From Bacteroidota bacterium (GTDB taxonomy: Bacteria > Bacteroidota > Bacteroidia > Bacteroidales > Dysgonomonadaceae), in assembly GCA_023399295.1 (NCBI GenBank), contig JAEWQF010000042.1:1-64000 (forward strand): DNA of 64,000 bases. Direction: 5' to 3'. Within the stretch, counting starts at the first letter, position 1. Each line of letters begins with the position of its first letter. Shown here one piece after another: positions 9,075 through 17,647 of this stretch. The translations under genes were made by a program, and so were the position numbers. A model generated the notes under the pieces. The model worked only from the letters and a program-made list of their open reading frames with translations, did no database searches and was not told where the DNA came from.

Positions 9075-11675
9075 TTAAAATGATGTTATCACAGAAAGTA
9101 ACAGTGAAAATGGTCGAATATGATATCTCCGCTCAATCGACATCATGTCTGTATATGAAATAAAGGAAAACTCCTTTTGATTCAATAGATTTTGAGCTGA
9201 TAGGCGAAAACTCCATTTTGAAGAAAGTCTGCAATTGACATCAGCATCCCACAAATAACTGTTTTTATTTCCACTTTCCAAGGTATTCAAATAATGGTTC
9301 CCGATTATGACAACATTCAGCTTCTCATAAGGGATAAAAGAGAACGATAATTTTTGATGCATTGTATGGGTGGATTGATTGTTTTCCTCTTTTGGTTGAA
9401 ATGAGTTATTCGTGAACGAGCATGTATAATTAATATCGAATTGCGAAAAGAGTGAAGCATACATATTCAAAGAGAGCTGTTTCATCTTTGACACAGAATA
9501 CCATTGTTCTCCGTTTTGCATATAGTATGAGTCTGAATGCGAATAAATTCCTCTTAATGATATCCCTCCCTTTAAGATATCAAGCATGTAGCTAATATTG
9601 GCAAAAACGTTGTCCAATTTTGTTGTATGGGGATTCCTCGTTATCCCTGAAATGATATAGTCGTTCTCAAAATCCTGTGTGAACATTAAATCTCCATTTC
9701 GCCACAAGCGGTTGAAGCTTACATTCCAAAACAAACCGTCTAATATATTTTTATACCGAACCAACAGGTCAACGTTTGCCGTTTCGACATGGTGGTAATC
9801 GAGCAATCCGGTTTGAACATAGGGATAAGAAGAAAGCATAGGTGCCGAATAAAAGTGATCAGAATTCTCTGGCTGCTGTTTCCAACTCCCATTTGCCGAT
9901 AAGGTATATTTCTTGTTGATCACCCAGGTAACTGATGCTGATGGAGATATTAATAATTTGTTTTTGGTATAAATTTGTGAGGAACGCTTATCGGCATAAT
10001 TGTTATGATTGTAATTCAACGGTATAGTCAGCAAAGTTCTAAAATCGCCAAATCTCGCCGACAATGATGGTTTTACATACAACAATGCGTTGCGATAATT
10101 GAAGCTGTTTTCGAAGGGTGCAGGATAAGTGAGGTGATCGATTCCCGTAAGCGTGCTTTTCAATTGTTGCTGAGAAAAAGAATAACCTTCCTCAAGTGAA
10201 ATGGTTGTTTTCCCGAGTGGATAGGATTGCGAAGTAGAGGTTTGAGAGTTAAAAGCAGTAGTCTTAACGTATTCGTTTATCGATCTGTTATTTTCTTCTA
10301 TTTGCATTTCTTGTGGACACTGCCGCCAGCTATTCACAGACTTGACACCAATTACCTTTTTCCCCCTTCGAAACATCACGTCTAAACTATTGCGGATATT
10401 TACATGCTCCATCTCGCTGTTTTCTTGATTCGGATAGGTGCCAGTGACTGTAACATCGTTTTTTTTAAATACGATATTGGAGGTAAACACATTGTTCACA
10501 TACATATTTCGGGTATTGGCTTCCAGACGGAGAATCGGACTAATTTCCATTTGATCTTGCACTCCTTTTTCTCTTGTAGAGATACTCATTGTTTCTCCGT
10601 TGTCTAAATAATAGTTTCTTTCTTCCCAAATGTCATTATTGAAAGAGGATTTGCCTAAATCCAATTGTGGCGTCAATACAAATGCTTTGCTTAACAATAC
10701 CTGATTGTTTAAACTCAGCAAATGAGATTGGTTGAACAGCGTTCTTCGTTCTTCCAGATAGGGATTTCCCATACTCCGCATTTGGATGATTTCCCGTGCG
10801 TTTTCTTCCACGTCGCCGGAAAGGTTGAAAGTGGGTCTTCCCATTGCCGAAACATTGTTTCCCCTGTTGTTTCCTTTGTAAGTGTTGAGCATCTTTATTT
10901 TGTCTGCGAAACGCATGGCGTTCACATCGGCACTCCATTGGCCCGGAATGCCGCCTCCAATGTTTAACAAGCCTACCCATTTGTTTTTTGCTCTCTCTTT
11001 GAGTGTGATGTTCACGGCAGTTTTGTCCGAAAATAGCAAATCTTCGAACAGTTTTATGGATTGGTGGTTCTCGATGACTTCCACGCTTCCCACATCGCCT
11101 TGATGAATGCTGTTCACGGCAACCGGATATCTGGCGCCCATGATGTTGGAACCTTCCACATAAAAATCGCTGATATCTTTTCCCTGGTATTTTATTGCTC
11201 CCCCGTCGGTAACATGGAACCCGGGCATACGTTTAATGATGTCGCCCAGTGTGATGTCGTTTTCTTTGGCGAACGAGGATGCCAGATAGCGTGTAGTATC
11301 TCTCGCACCCGATATCTTGGTAGATTTTATCAACACTTCATTCAATTGGATTGACTCCTCAACCAAAAGAAATGAATATTCGGTTTTATTCTCGTCCAGC
11401 TCTATTGTTTGCGTAGCATATCCCATCAAGCGGACACGAATAAAGTGTGCATTTGCCAAATCCACATTTTTCAAGAAGAAATAACCTGAATTATCTGTTA
11501 TGGCATAAGTAATCACATCACTTTCATCTTCAGAAGTGATTGTGATTACCACGCCCGACAAAAAGCCCGCAACGTCCCTGACCTCTCCCTTGATATCTAT
11601 CGTTTGCGATTTCAAAGAAGTAGAAAACAGCATAAAAATCAAAAAGAGGCCGGAAATACGTTCCATAACCAACAT
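9075..11675 (-). CDS. TonB-dependent receptor-like outer-membrane protein (copy 1)
   Basis: 866 residues with a signal peptide ending near LKSQ. Order of parts: a carboxypeptidase-D-like beta-sandwich (about 27-105, TIDIKGEVRDVAGFLSGVVI), a linker LNEVLIKS resembling a TonB-box region, a plug (about 125-225, with DIIKRMPGFHVTDGGAIKYQ and DFYVEGSNIMGARYP), then a long beta-barrel. It belongs to the Bacteroidota outer-membrane beta-barrel/CarboxypepD family, is shorter than SusC, and has no SusD partner. It follows a GLPGLI gene with only 2 nt between them, so the two are co-expressed. The substrate is unknown. Base composition is AT-rich compared with neighbours. ATGs at 11675 and 11666 are both possible starts. 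Confidence 0.85.
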   Translation of the reverse strand: MLVMERISGLFLIFMLFSTSLKSQTIDIKGEVRDVAGFLSGVVITITSEDESDVITYAITDNSGYFFLKNVDLANAHFIRVRLMGYATQTIELDENKTEYSFLLVEESIQLNEVLIKSTKISGARDTTRYLASSFAKENDITLGDIIKRMPGFHVTDGGAIKYQGKDISDFYVEGSNIMGARYPVAVNSIHQGDVGSVEVIENHQSIKLFEDLLFSDKTAVNITLKERAKNKWVGLLNIGGGIPGQWSADVNAMRFADKIKMLNTYKGNNRGNNVSAMGRPTFNLSGDVEENAREIIQMRSMGNPYLEERRTLFNQSHLLSLNNQVLLSKAFVLTPQLDLGKSSFNNDIWEERNYYLDNGETMSISTREKGVQDQMEISPILRLEANTRNMYVNNVFTSNIVFKKNDVTVTGTYPNQENSEMEHVNIRNSLDVMFRRGKKVIGVKSVNSWRQCPQEMQIEENNRSINEYVKTTAFNSQTSTSQSYPLGKTTISLEEGYSFSQQQLKSTLTGIDHLTYPAPFENSFNYRNALLYVKPSLSARFGDFRTLLTIPLNYNHNNYADKRSSQIYTKNKLLISPSASVTWVINKKYTLSANGSWKQQPENSDHFYSAPMLSSYPYVQTGLLDYHHVETANVDLLVRYKNILDGLFWNVSFNRLWRNGDLMFTQDFENDYIISGITRNPHTTKLDNVFANISYMLDILKGGISLRGIYSHSDSYYMQNGEQWYSVSKMKQLSLNMYASLFSQFDINYTCSFTNNSFQPKEENNQSTHTMHQKLSFSFIPYEKLNVVIIGNHYLNTLESGNKNSYLWDADVNCRLSSKWSFRLSAQNLLNQKEFSFISYTDMMSIERRYHIRPFSLLLSVITSF

Positions 11676-11677
11676 GT

Positions 11678-12562
11678 TTAAAAATCTCTTTCCAAGAAAT
11701 TATATCTTGCACCCCCGCTCGCCGTCATGAAGTCCGATTCGTTCTTTTGGGGTGAATTTGCCTCCAAATATCGAACCCAGCCAATATTGGATGCTTTGGC
11801 GTTGGTGCGCAAGAAGGTTATTCGGTCGGTACGGGAATAATTTCGGGCACCGTATTCAATGTATTCTATGGGTTCTCTGGTATTTTCCAGACCACTTATT
11901 TCAAAAGTGTAATGCCCTTTGGTGTCTTGGATGCTCATTATCAGTCCGGGGAGCCCTGAAAACTTCCATGGTCCGGCATTTACGGGCAAATCAAGGGCAT
12001 ACCAAGCCTCGTAATCCCGTCCACGATAGCTACAAACTGCTTTTCGGCATTTGTAGCCAAGTATGGTTTTCACGGAATCAGGAACCATTGTCCATTGCTG
12101 TGGCAGGTTGTCGTCTTCAAAAATGTAGTAATCAAAAAACACCGCGTCGTGGATGGTCCGTTTTCCTTGTGGATAATTATTATAAACAACGATTGTCCCA
12201 TATATGGCTAATGGCGTTTTTTCAATGTGCCCCCCACTTTTTTTGCCCATTTCAAGAGCCATTTCTACCTCCTTCCAATATACTTCCCAGACTTTGGGGT
12301 CGGATTTAACTTTTTCATAAGCATCTGTCAGTTTACTATAATATTTAGTGGTTTTATGTCCTACTTGTAAGATATACTCATCATTCATCCACATACCATT
12401 TTCCATAGCCAGCGTATCAGTATAGTAGTTGGTTTTGTATTCAAATTTTAGGAATGTGGTGTCTATAATGATTGGGTTATTTTGAGTGAAAACAGTTGAA
12501 ATAGAAGTGAGTAATACAAAAAGAATAGCAGTGCTAGTTTTTTTTAATGCTTGATTATTCAT
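11678..12562 (-). CDS. GLPGLI family protein (copy 1)
   Basis: 294 residues with a signal peptide (TSISTVFTQ), so exported. It carries the family signature GPWKFSGLPGLIMSIQD; the GLPGLI motif names this Bacteroidota family of unknown function. Just before it lies a Cys pair in GYKCRKAVCSYRGRDYEAWY, which is closely matched in copy 2, suggesting a disulfide or metal site. It sits 2 nt upstream of receptor copy 1 and 147 nt downstream of receptor copy 2. This constant pairing suggests that the two products work together at the outer membrane. I infer no biochemical role. Confidence 0.88.
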   Translation of the reverse strand: MNNQALKKTSTAILFVLLTSISTVFTQNNPIIIDTTFLKFEYKTNYYTDTLAMENGMWMNDEYILQVGHKTTKYYSKLTDAYEKVKSDPKVWEVYWKEVEMALEMGKKSGGHIEKTPLAIYGTIVVYNNYPQGKRTIHDAVFFDYYIFEDDNLPQQWTMVPDSVKTILGYKCRKAVCSYRGRDYEAWYALDLPVNAGPWKFSGLPGLIMSIQDTKGHYTFEISGLENTREPIEYIEYGARNYSRTDRITFLRTNAKASNIGWVRYLEANSPQKNESDFMTASGGARYNFLERDF

Positions 12563-12709
12563 AAATTATTTTTTTAATCAGTATTCATTATTCCATTTTG
12601 CGATATATGGATTGTGATTCCATTTACGGGGTTAGGAAGACAGATTCTCTTTTTCTGATATATAAACCCGACAATCGAAATAGATATGAAACTATTACCG
12701 ATAACGAAC

Positions 12710-15334
12710 TTATAAGTTTAAATTCATTCTCACCATAATCTCCCGGGGTCTCATGGTACGTGTAGTACGTGATTGATAGAAATCTACGACATTCTCAAAA
12801 ACATAATGTGTCTGGCTTGTTAAATTGTTTATATTCAAGCCGATATCCATATTTTTTAATCTATATAAAACATTTAAATTAGCGAAATAGTAATTTGCCT
12901 TTTTCGTACGAAATAGTTCCTGTTTTATACCAACTTGTATCTTGGTGCAAGGAAAAAAGTAAGTGGATAGCGCGTGTTGAAAATAGGCTGTTGAAAAATT
13001 ATTTGTTCCTGAATCGTTCCCTGCCAGTATATTATTGATATATCTCAGTTCATATTCATTATTGAACCATTTTCGGGGTTGTATTGTCACACCTAAATTA
13101 ATCGAGTATGATTTACTGGAAAAATCAATTTGCCGGTTTTGTACTATATGTGTATACTCACTTTCTTTATAAAACCCATTCAAATAGAGCTTGGTGTTCC
13201 ACCAGCCAAACATTTTAGATCCACTTATTCCCAGTATGGGAGAATAAATATTATTTTTCGAGAACAGTGACTCGTTTTGTTGGAAAAGGTCATCTATAAA
13301 GAAAGTTTTATTCATTAAATGACGTTTCATGATGGAATACCCTGCTGACCCTTCCATGAAAAAACCTTTTACAGGGTTTCTGTATGTCAATGATAATACA
13401 TATTTATGAGAAAGACATTGTGTTGGTTTTCCGGTGAAAGAGTTCAGTGTCCTATAATTGATTAATATTGTTTGAGGATATAATGTTCGAATGTCTGCAA
13501 TATTATCCGTCACTTCTCCCTTTAAGGATAGTGTCAACCAGTTTGAGGGATAATATTTTATCCCGGCAGTTGGAAGAAAATGAACGAAGGTGAACCTATT
13601 GTGTAACGAATCCTTATTTTGTATCGTTACAGATGAATGTTTTAGTAATATATTGAAGTAATAATCCCACTTGTCGGATTTGTATCCCAATTGCGTTTCA
13701 ACAAACGAAGAGATGTTATAAAAAGCCGCATCGTTTTCATGATACAGGATATCTATTAATGCCGGTGGATGCAAGAGAGAGTTTAATCTCTGGGAGGTAA
13801 AATCAACTCCAATGTTATTTCTTATCTGATATTTGTTAAGTTGAAAGGTATAGGATACCTGGTTGGAAGTCGTCATATTTTTTAATGCATATTCTTGTAT
13901 ATAAGGATGCGTTTTAGATGCATCTCCTATCTTAAACGATGCATAGTGCGATAAAATAGCGAGCTGAGTAAGTGAGGCCGCTTCCAGACGTCCTTTTTTT
14001 CGAGGAACAACTATCCTAAAATCGTTTCGCAACAATTGTTGAGGTAGATCATATTTTTCTTCAATGTCATATTGATGTGTAGCAATTCGATTGTGTTGTT
14101 CAGCCCAAATGATATTGGAAGACAATTTATTACTCAAATAAAAGTTGTCAGCATTGTGGGTGTATGAAAGCTCACCCTCCAGCTTGTTTTGGTAACTATT
14201 GCTCTTTTTTAATTCCTGGATAATCAATGTAGAATCAACGTCCAGCACAGCCGACATTTCCGAATCCAACTGTTGCCTTTCTTTGTTGTTCAAGTAACTG
14301 ATTTGATATCTTAAATTTTTATCTTCAGAAAGCTTCCAGATCTGGTTGGATGTGATAAGATGCGAGGCATTCAATTGATATTTTTTCTTATCCATAGGGA
14401 GAGAGGATATCATGCTTGGTTGAAACAGTCCTCTCTCCACTTTTGACATTCGTGCATCTATGATAATCTCGGAAATAGTTGCCGGAGAAGATAGCTCGGA
14501 TGCTATATCCTCTCCGGTGTTGTTGTTTTTATACATGCTTAGATTTTGAGTACTTTTCCCAAAAGTCATAGCCATGAGCCTATTGTCCCAAAGGGTAAGT
14601 GGCAGCCCAATACCAAAATCAACCGAGAAAAGCCATCGCTGTTTTGCCCCTTCATTAAGCACCAAATTTATCGCCGCCTGTTCACTAAATGTTTTACCCC
14701 TCAGGCTCTTTACCGGTTCATGCTGTTGCAATACCTGCACATATTCCACGTAATCAGCTTTTAAATTATTGGAGGCCAGTTTATATTTTTCATCAAGCAG
14801 GTCTACACCTTCAATATAAAACTTGTTGATGGGCTCTCCTTGATAATAAATAGTACCTTCATCTGTGACCCGGATACCCGGCATGTTGCGTAAAACATCG
14901 GCGATACTCCTATCTTGAGCCATTTTAAACCGGGCCACGTTATAGATTAGCGTATCTCCCCGCTCCTTTATGGGGTGCGATATTATTTCTACTTCCGGCA
15001 ATGGTATTTCCGTCGGAATTAATTCAATAATTGTATTTGATTTAAAGAGACGTAACACGTTTTTTTGCCCCATGTAGCCAAGATAAGAAAATACGATGCT
15101 ATGCCCATCCACAATGCTTTTCTGATTCAATTCAATGCTAAAAGTCCCATTATCATCAGAATAAACATAATCTATTATTGCATCGTTTAGGTCAAGAATA
15201 TAGACGGATGCCCCGCTAATCCCAATTTTAGTGTTAGAATCAATGATCCGTCCTTCAATATTAACTGTTTGTGACAGACCTACATTCAGAAAGGATAAAC
15301 AGAAAAGGAGAAGTAGCACCCAATATTTGAGCAT
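12710..15334 (-). CDS. TonB-dependent receptor-like outer-membrane protein (copy 2)
   Basis: 874 residues, with the same domain order as copy 1: signal peptide (FLNVGLSQ), CarboxypepD-like domain (about 23-105, TVNIEGRIIDSNTKIGISGA), linker LPEVEIISHP, plug (DVLRNMPGIRVTDEGTIYYQ; NKFYIEGVDLLDEKY), then the barrel to the C-terminus. The plug aligns by eye with copy 1 over its length, but the barrels differ strongly, as expected for receptors that diverged in ligand. It is preceded 10 nt upstream by GLPGLI copy 2. AT-rich. Transport, surface binding or protein-export roles are all possible. Confidence 0.85.
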   Translation of the reverse strand: MLKYWVLLLLFCLSFLNVGLSQTVNIEGRIIDSNTKIGISGASVYILDLNDAIIDYVYSDDNGTFSIELNQKSIVDGHSIVFSYLGYMGQKNVLRLFKSNTIIELIPTEIPLPEVEIISHPIKERGDTLIYNVARFKMAQDRSIADVLRNMPGIRVTDEGTIYYQGEPINKFYIEGVDLLDEKYKLASNNLKADYVEYVQVLQQHEPVKSLRGKTFSEQAAINLVLNEGAKQRWLFSVDFGIGLPLTLWDNRLMAMTFGKSTQNLSMYKNNNTGEDIASELSSPATISEIIIDARMSKVERGLFQPSMISSLPMDKKKYQLNASHLITSNQIWKLSEDKNLRYQISYLNNKERQQLDSEMSAVLDVDSTLIIQELKKSNSYQNKLEGELSYTHNADNFYLSNKLSSNIIWAEQHNRIATHQYDIEEKYDLPQQLLRNDFRIVVPRKKGRLEAASLTQLAILSHYASFKIGDASKTHPYIQEYALKNMTTSNQVSYTFQLNKYQIRNNIGVDFTSQRLNSLLHPPALIDILYHENDAAFYNISSFVETQLGYKSDKWDYYFNILLKHSSVTIQNKDSLHNRFTFVHFLPTAGIKYYPSNWLTLSLKGEVTDNIADIRTLYPQTILINYRTLNSFTGKPTQCLSHKYVLSLTYRNPVKGFFMEGSAGYSIMKRHLMNKTFFIDDLFQQNESLFSKNNIYSPILGISGSKMFGWWNTKLYLNGFYKESEYTHIVQNRQIDFSSKSYSINLGVTIQPRKWFNNEYELRYINNILAGNDSGTNNFSTAYFQHALSTYFFPCTKIQVGIKQELFRTKKANYYFANLNVLYRLKNMDIGLNINNLTSQTHYVFENVVDFYQSRTTRTMRPREIMVRMNLNL

Positions 15335-15344
15335 AGATATAAAA

Positions 15345-16184
15345 CTATTTACGTAACTCTATTGGAAGATAGGCATCTGAACGAAGCCCTTCCTTGCTTC
15401 TCTCTCCTGGTGTAGAGATGCCTTCAATTTTAACGCCAAGACTTTGGGCTATAAAATTGAGAGGATCTGTTACGAAGGAATATTGAATTTTTAGAAAATC
15501 ATTTTTCGATATCTTTTGGAACCCTTTCACGTCGTATATGATATCTTCAGGAGTCAATAGTTTTTCAAATCCTGTAGCTTCAAAAACATAATGTCTATTT
15601 GTATCGTGTAACTTCAGGATTAGGCCTGGTAAACCTCTGAATTTATAGGGTCCATACTTGATTGGGATTTCGGTTGTAAACCAAGCTTCGTAATCTCTAC
15701 CCATGTAAGTACAGGTGGCTTTCTGGCAATTAAATTTCAAGATCAATTTCTTTTCTGATGTGACAGTCCATTGGATGGGCAATAAATCTTCTTCGTAATA
15801 ATAGTTGTTTCTTCGTCCAACCAGTTCATCCTGGTACGTTATCTTTCCATTTGGATAATTCGTATACACTTTGTAGTTATTCACTCCTTTGGGAGACTCT
15901 TTAATCTTGTTCATATCGAAAGTCCCGCTTTCCTGCATTTTTCTATTATATTCATCCTTTTCTCCTTTCCGCGAACTGTAAAAAACAACCGAGTTTTCAC
16001 CTATATCCAAATTCATGATGTCGGTAGAGTAATAATTCGCATCAAGCGTATCTTTCAATGTTGTATTTTGGTATTGGCATCGGTATATCGCTTTATCAAT
16101 TACCGTTTGAGAGTAAACACGTTGATGCATCAGATTTGTCATAACCATTACAGCAATCACAAGATAAATTTTTTTTCCATGCAT
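15345..16184 (-). CDS. GLPGLI family protein (copy 2), first gene of the cassette
   Basis: 279 residues with a signal peptide (MHQRVYSQ). It has the signature GPYKFRGLPGLILKLHD and the Cys pair in KFNCQKATCTYMGRDYEAWF, both collinear with copy 1. It is the promoter-proximal gene of a four-gene minus-strand run (GLPGLI-2, receptor-2, GLPGLI-1, receptor-1). No TAnnTTTG box is present in the first 130 nt upstream, so expression may use another sigma factor or an activator. A 7-bp-arm dyad lies 29 nt upstream of the ATG. Confidence 0.88.
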   Translation of the reverse strand: MHGKKIYLVIAVMVMTNLMHQRVYSQTVIDKAIYRCQYQNTTLKDTLDANYYSTDIMNLDIGENSVVFYSSRKGEKDEYNRKMQESGTFDMNKIKESPKGVNNYKVYTNYPNGKITYQDELVGRRNNYYYEEDLLPIQWTVTSEKKLILKFNCQKATCTYMGRDYEAWFTTEIPIKYGPYKFRGLPGLILKLHDTNRHYVFEATGFEKLLTPEDIIYDVKGFQKISKNDFLKIQYSFVTDPLNFIAQSLGVKIEGISTPGERSKEGLRSDAYLPIELRK

Positions 16185-16212
16185 AATGAAATAAATTATA
16201 TTATTACGTCTT

Positions 16213-16233
16213 CAATAGTTTTACATACTATTG
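16213..16233. promoter_or_regulatory. Inverted repeat CAATAGT-N7-ACTATTG, candidate operator
   Basis: Perfect 7-bp arms at 16213-16219 and 16227-16233, 29 nt before the GLPGLI-2 ATG and 37 nt before a small ORF on the plus strand. It could be a binding site for a dimeric regulator controlling either direction. No regulator gene is adjacent. Confidence 0.4.
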
Positions 16234-16269
16234 CGTTATAGGTTGCACCACGGGAGGTTGTAACATAAA

Positions 16270-16386
16270 ATGAATTTGATCAAACGCGATAAAGAGCACT
16301 TTGAAATAGACTTATTGCAAAATCTACGAAGTATTGCGCCATTCTCCCTTTCCATGGAATTGAGCATTGAGAAATTTGAAGTATGA
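16270..16386 (+). CDS. Possible 38-residue small protein, unrecognised
   Basis: An ATG at 16270 opens a 38-codon frame ending TGA at 16384-16386; the product begins MNLIKRDKEHFEIDLLQNLR and ends MELSIEKFEV. It is mixed-charge and soluble-looking, without a signal or membrane segment. A GGGAGG sequence 12 nt upstream could be a ribosome binding site, though rather far. It is divergent from the GLPGLI operon. It may equally be a remnant of a longer degraded gene. Confidence 0.22.
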   Translation: MNLIKRDKEHFEIDLLQNLRSIAPFSLSMELSIEKFEV

Positions 16387-16862
16387 GAGGGGTATATGTT
16401 TTATTAAAAAGTCAGGAAGCAAATCCAATCTCCCTTTGGAGGTTTTCTAACAATGCCTCGTGAGCTCTTTAGTCCATTGCTCTGAAAATAAAGTATAAGA
16501 ATAGAATAAGATAAAATTGAAAGTATTCAACAAACGTATTAAAAAGAACGATTTATCATATCAATATGAATATAATAAATACTAATAAAGAATAAATATT
16601 GTATATGTGTCTTAAATATGCAATCGTTGTGTCCGTTTTGTTTATTTCATCACACACATATATTTGAAGCATATCGCATGGTGTAAATTAGGGAGGTGTG
16701 GGGTAAGAATACTATGAAACCTAAGCAACCATGAATAGCCTGATCTCCAGAGCCACTCTCGACATTTGTGTGATATATTGATTCCATCAGATATATTAGC
16801 GAATGAAGGGTTGTTGTATCAGTTTTTTGTGAAGATCTCAGAACCTTTCCAACCCTTTTTAC
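16387..16862. other. AT-rich stretch with no recognisable gene
   Basis: About 475 nt between the small ORF and yigZ. It is strongly AT-rich over 16480-16660 and has frequent stops in all frames. No terminator, tRNA, intact IS end or conserved motif was seen. It probably marks the right edge of the acquired block. Confidence 0.5.
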
Positions 16863-16870
16863 TAATTTTG
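16863..16870 (+). promoter_or_regulatory. TAATTTTG box immediately before the yigZ start
   Basis: A perfect TAnnTTTG match ends 4 nt before the ATG. If used, transcription would start at or inside the start codon. No TTTG/TTG at -33 is clear. Confidence 0.3.
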
Positions 16871-16874
16871 GGCC

Positions 16875-17483
16875 ATGGAGGATAGTTACAAGACCATTGA
16901 ACATCCGGCAGAGGGGTATCTCACCGAGAAGAAGAGCAAGTTTATCTCGCACATTGTTCCGGTGAAGAGCGCTGAAGAGGCGAAGGAGATCGTGGAAGAG
17001 CATCGCAAGAAATATTACGATGCACGCCATGTCTGCTGGGCTTACATGCTGGGATGGGAGCGGGAGGAGTTTCGTGCAAACGACGACGGAGAGCCCTCCG
17101 GTACTGCCGGCAAGCCGATTCTGGGGCAGATCAACTCGGCAGAGCTGACCGATGTGCTGATCCTGGTGGTGCGTTATTTCGGCGGCACGTTGCTGGGCAC
17201 CGGGGGGTTGATCAAAGCCTACAAGGAGGCTGCAGCCGATGCCATCGCCCATGCGGAGATCGTGGAGAAGACGGTGAACGACCGGATCGTGATCCGGTTC
17301 GAATATCCGTTGCTGAACGAGGTGATGCGCCTACTGAAACAGTATGAAGAGGTTCAGTGGACGCAGGTGTTCCGGGAGAGTTGTCGCATGGATCTCTCCA
17401 TCCGCCGGTCACTCTCCCCCCGGTTGAGGGAACAACTCTCCTTACTGCACGGGGTGGAGGTCTCACCACCTGTACAAGGATAG
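16875..17483 (+). CDS. YigZ/IMPACT family protein
   Basis: 202 residues, the usual length of bacterial YigZ. The N-terminal UPF0029/Impact domain is evident: EGYLTEKKSKFISHIVPVKS, then DARHVCWAYML, NDDGEPSGTAGKPIL and VVRYFGGTLLGTGGL. The C-terminal ~65 residues match the DUF1949-type ferredoxin-like domain. The family is linked to translation control in eukaryotes; the bacterial role is not settled. The start at 16875 gives the standard MEDSYKTIEHPAEG N-terminus. GC content returns to the chromosomal level from this gene on. Confidence 0.93.
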   Translation: MEDSYKTIEHPAEGYLTEKKSKFISHIVPVKSAEEAKEIVEEHRKKYYDARHVCWAYMLGWEREEFRANDDGEPSGTAGKPILGQINSAELTDVLILVVRYFGGTLLGTGGLIKAYKEAAADAIAHAEIVEKTVNDRIVIRFEYPLLNEVMRLLKQYEEVQWTQVFRESCRMDLSIRRSLSPRLREQLSLLHGVEVSPPVQG

Positions 17484-17566
17484 AACAAACTGTGGATCAA
17501 CAGCAATATTGGTGGGGTCTGATCCATCAAAAAGCCTTAATAAACAAGGAAATTCAAAAAAATGTG

Positions 17567-17595
17567 TTGTTCCTGTGGCAAAATTACTACTTTTG
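17567..17595 (+). promoter_or_regulatory. Predicted topA promoter
   Basis: TTG at 17567-17569, 18 nt spacer, TACTTTTG at 17588-17595, about 52 nt before the topA ATG. Confidence 0.55.
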
Positions 17596-17647
17596 CACCC
17601 GAAATGGGCAATCATTGCACATTGACATTGAAAGAAACAGCATCTGA

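Noticed and set aside
16310..16340. A possible insertion-sequence end (AGACTTATTGCAAA)
   Set aside because: The string is reminiscent of some IS termini, but no matching inverted copy, target duplication or transposase remnant was found around the AT-rich block.
16650..17252. A 200-codon minus-strand frame overlapping yigZ
   Set aside because: Mostly antisense to the well-supported yigZ gene; composition does not look protein-like and it has no start context.
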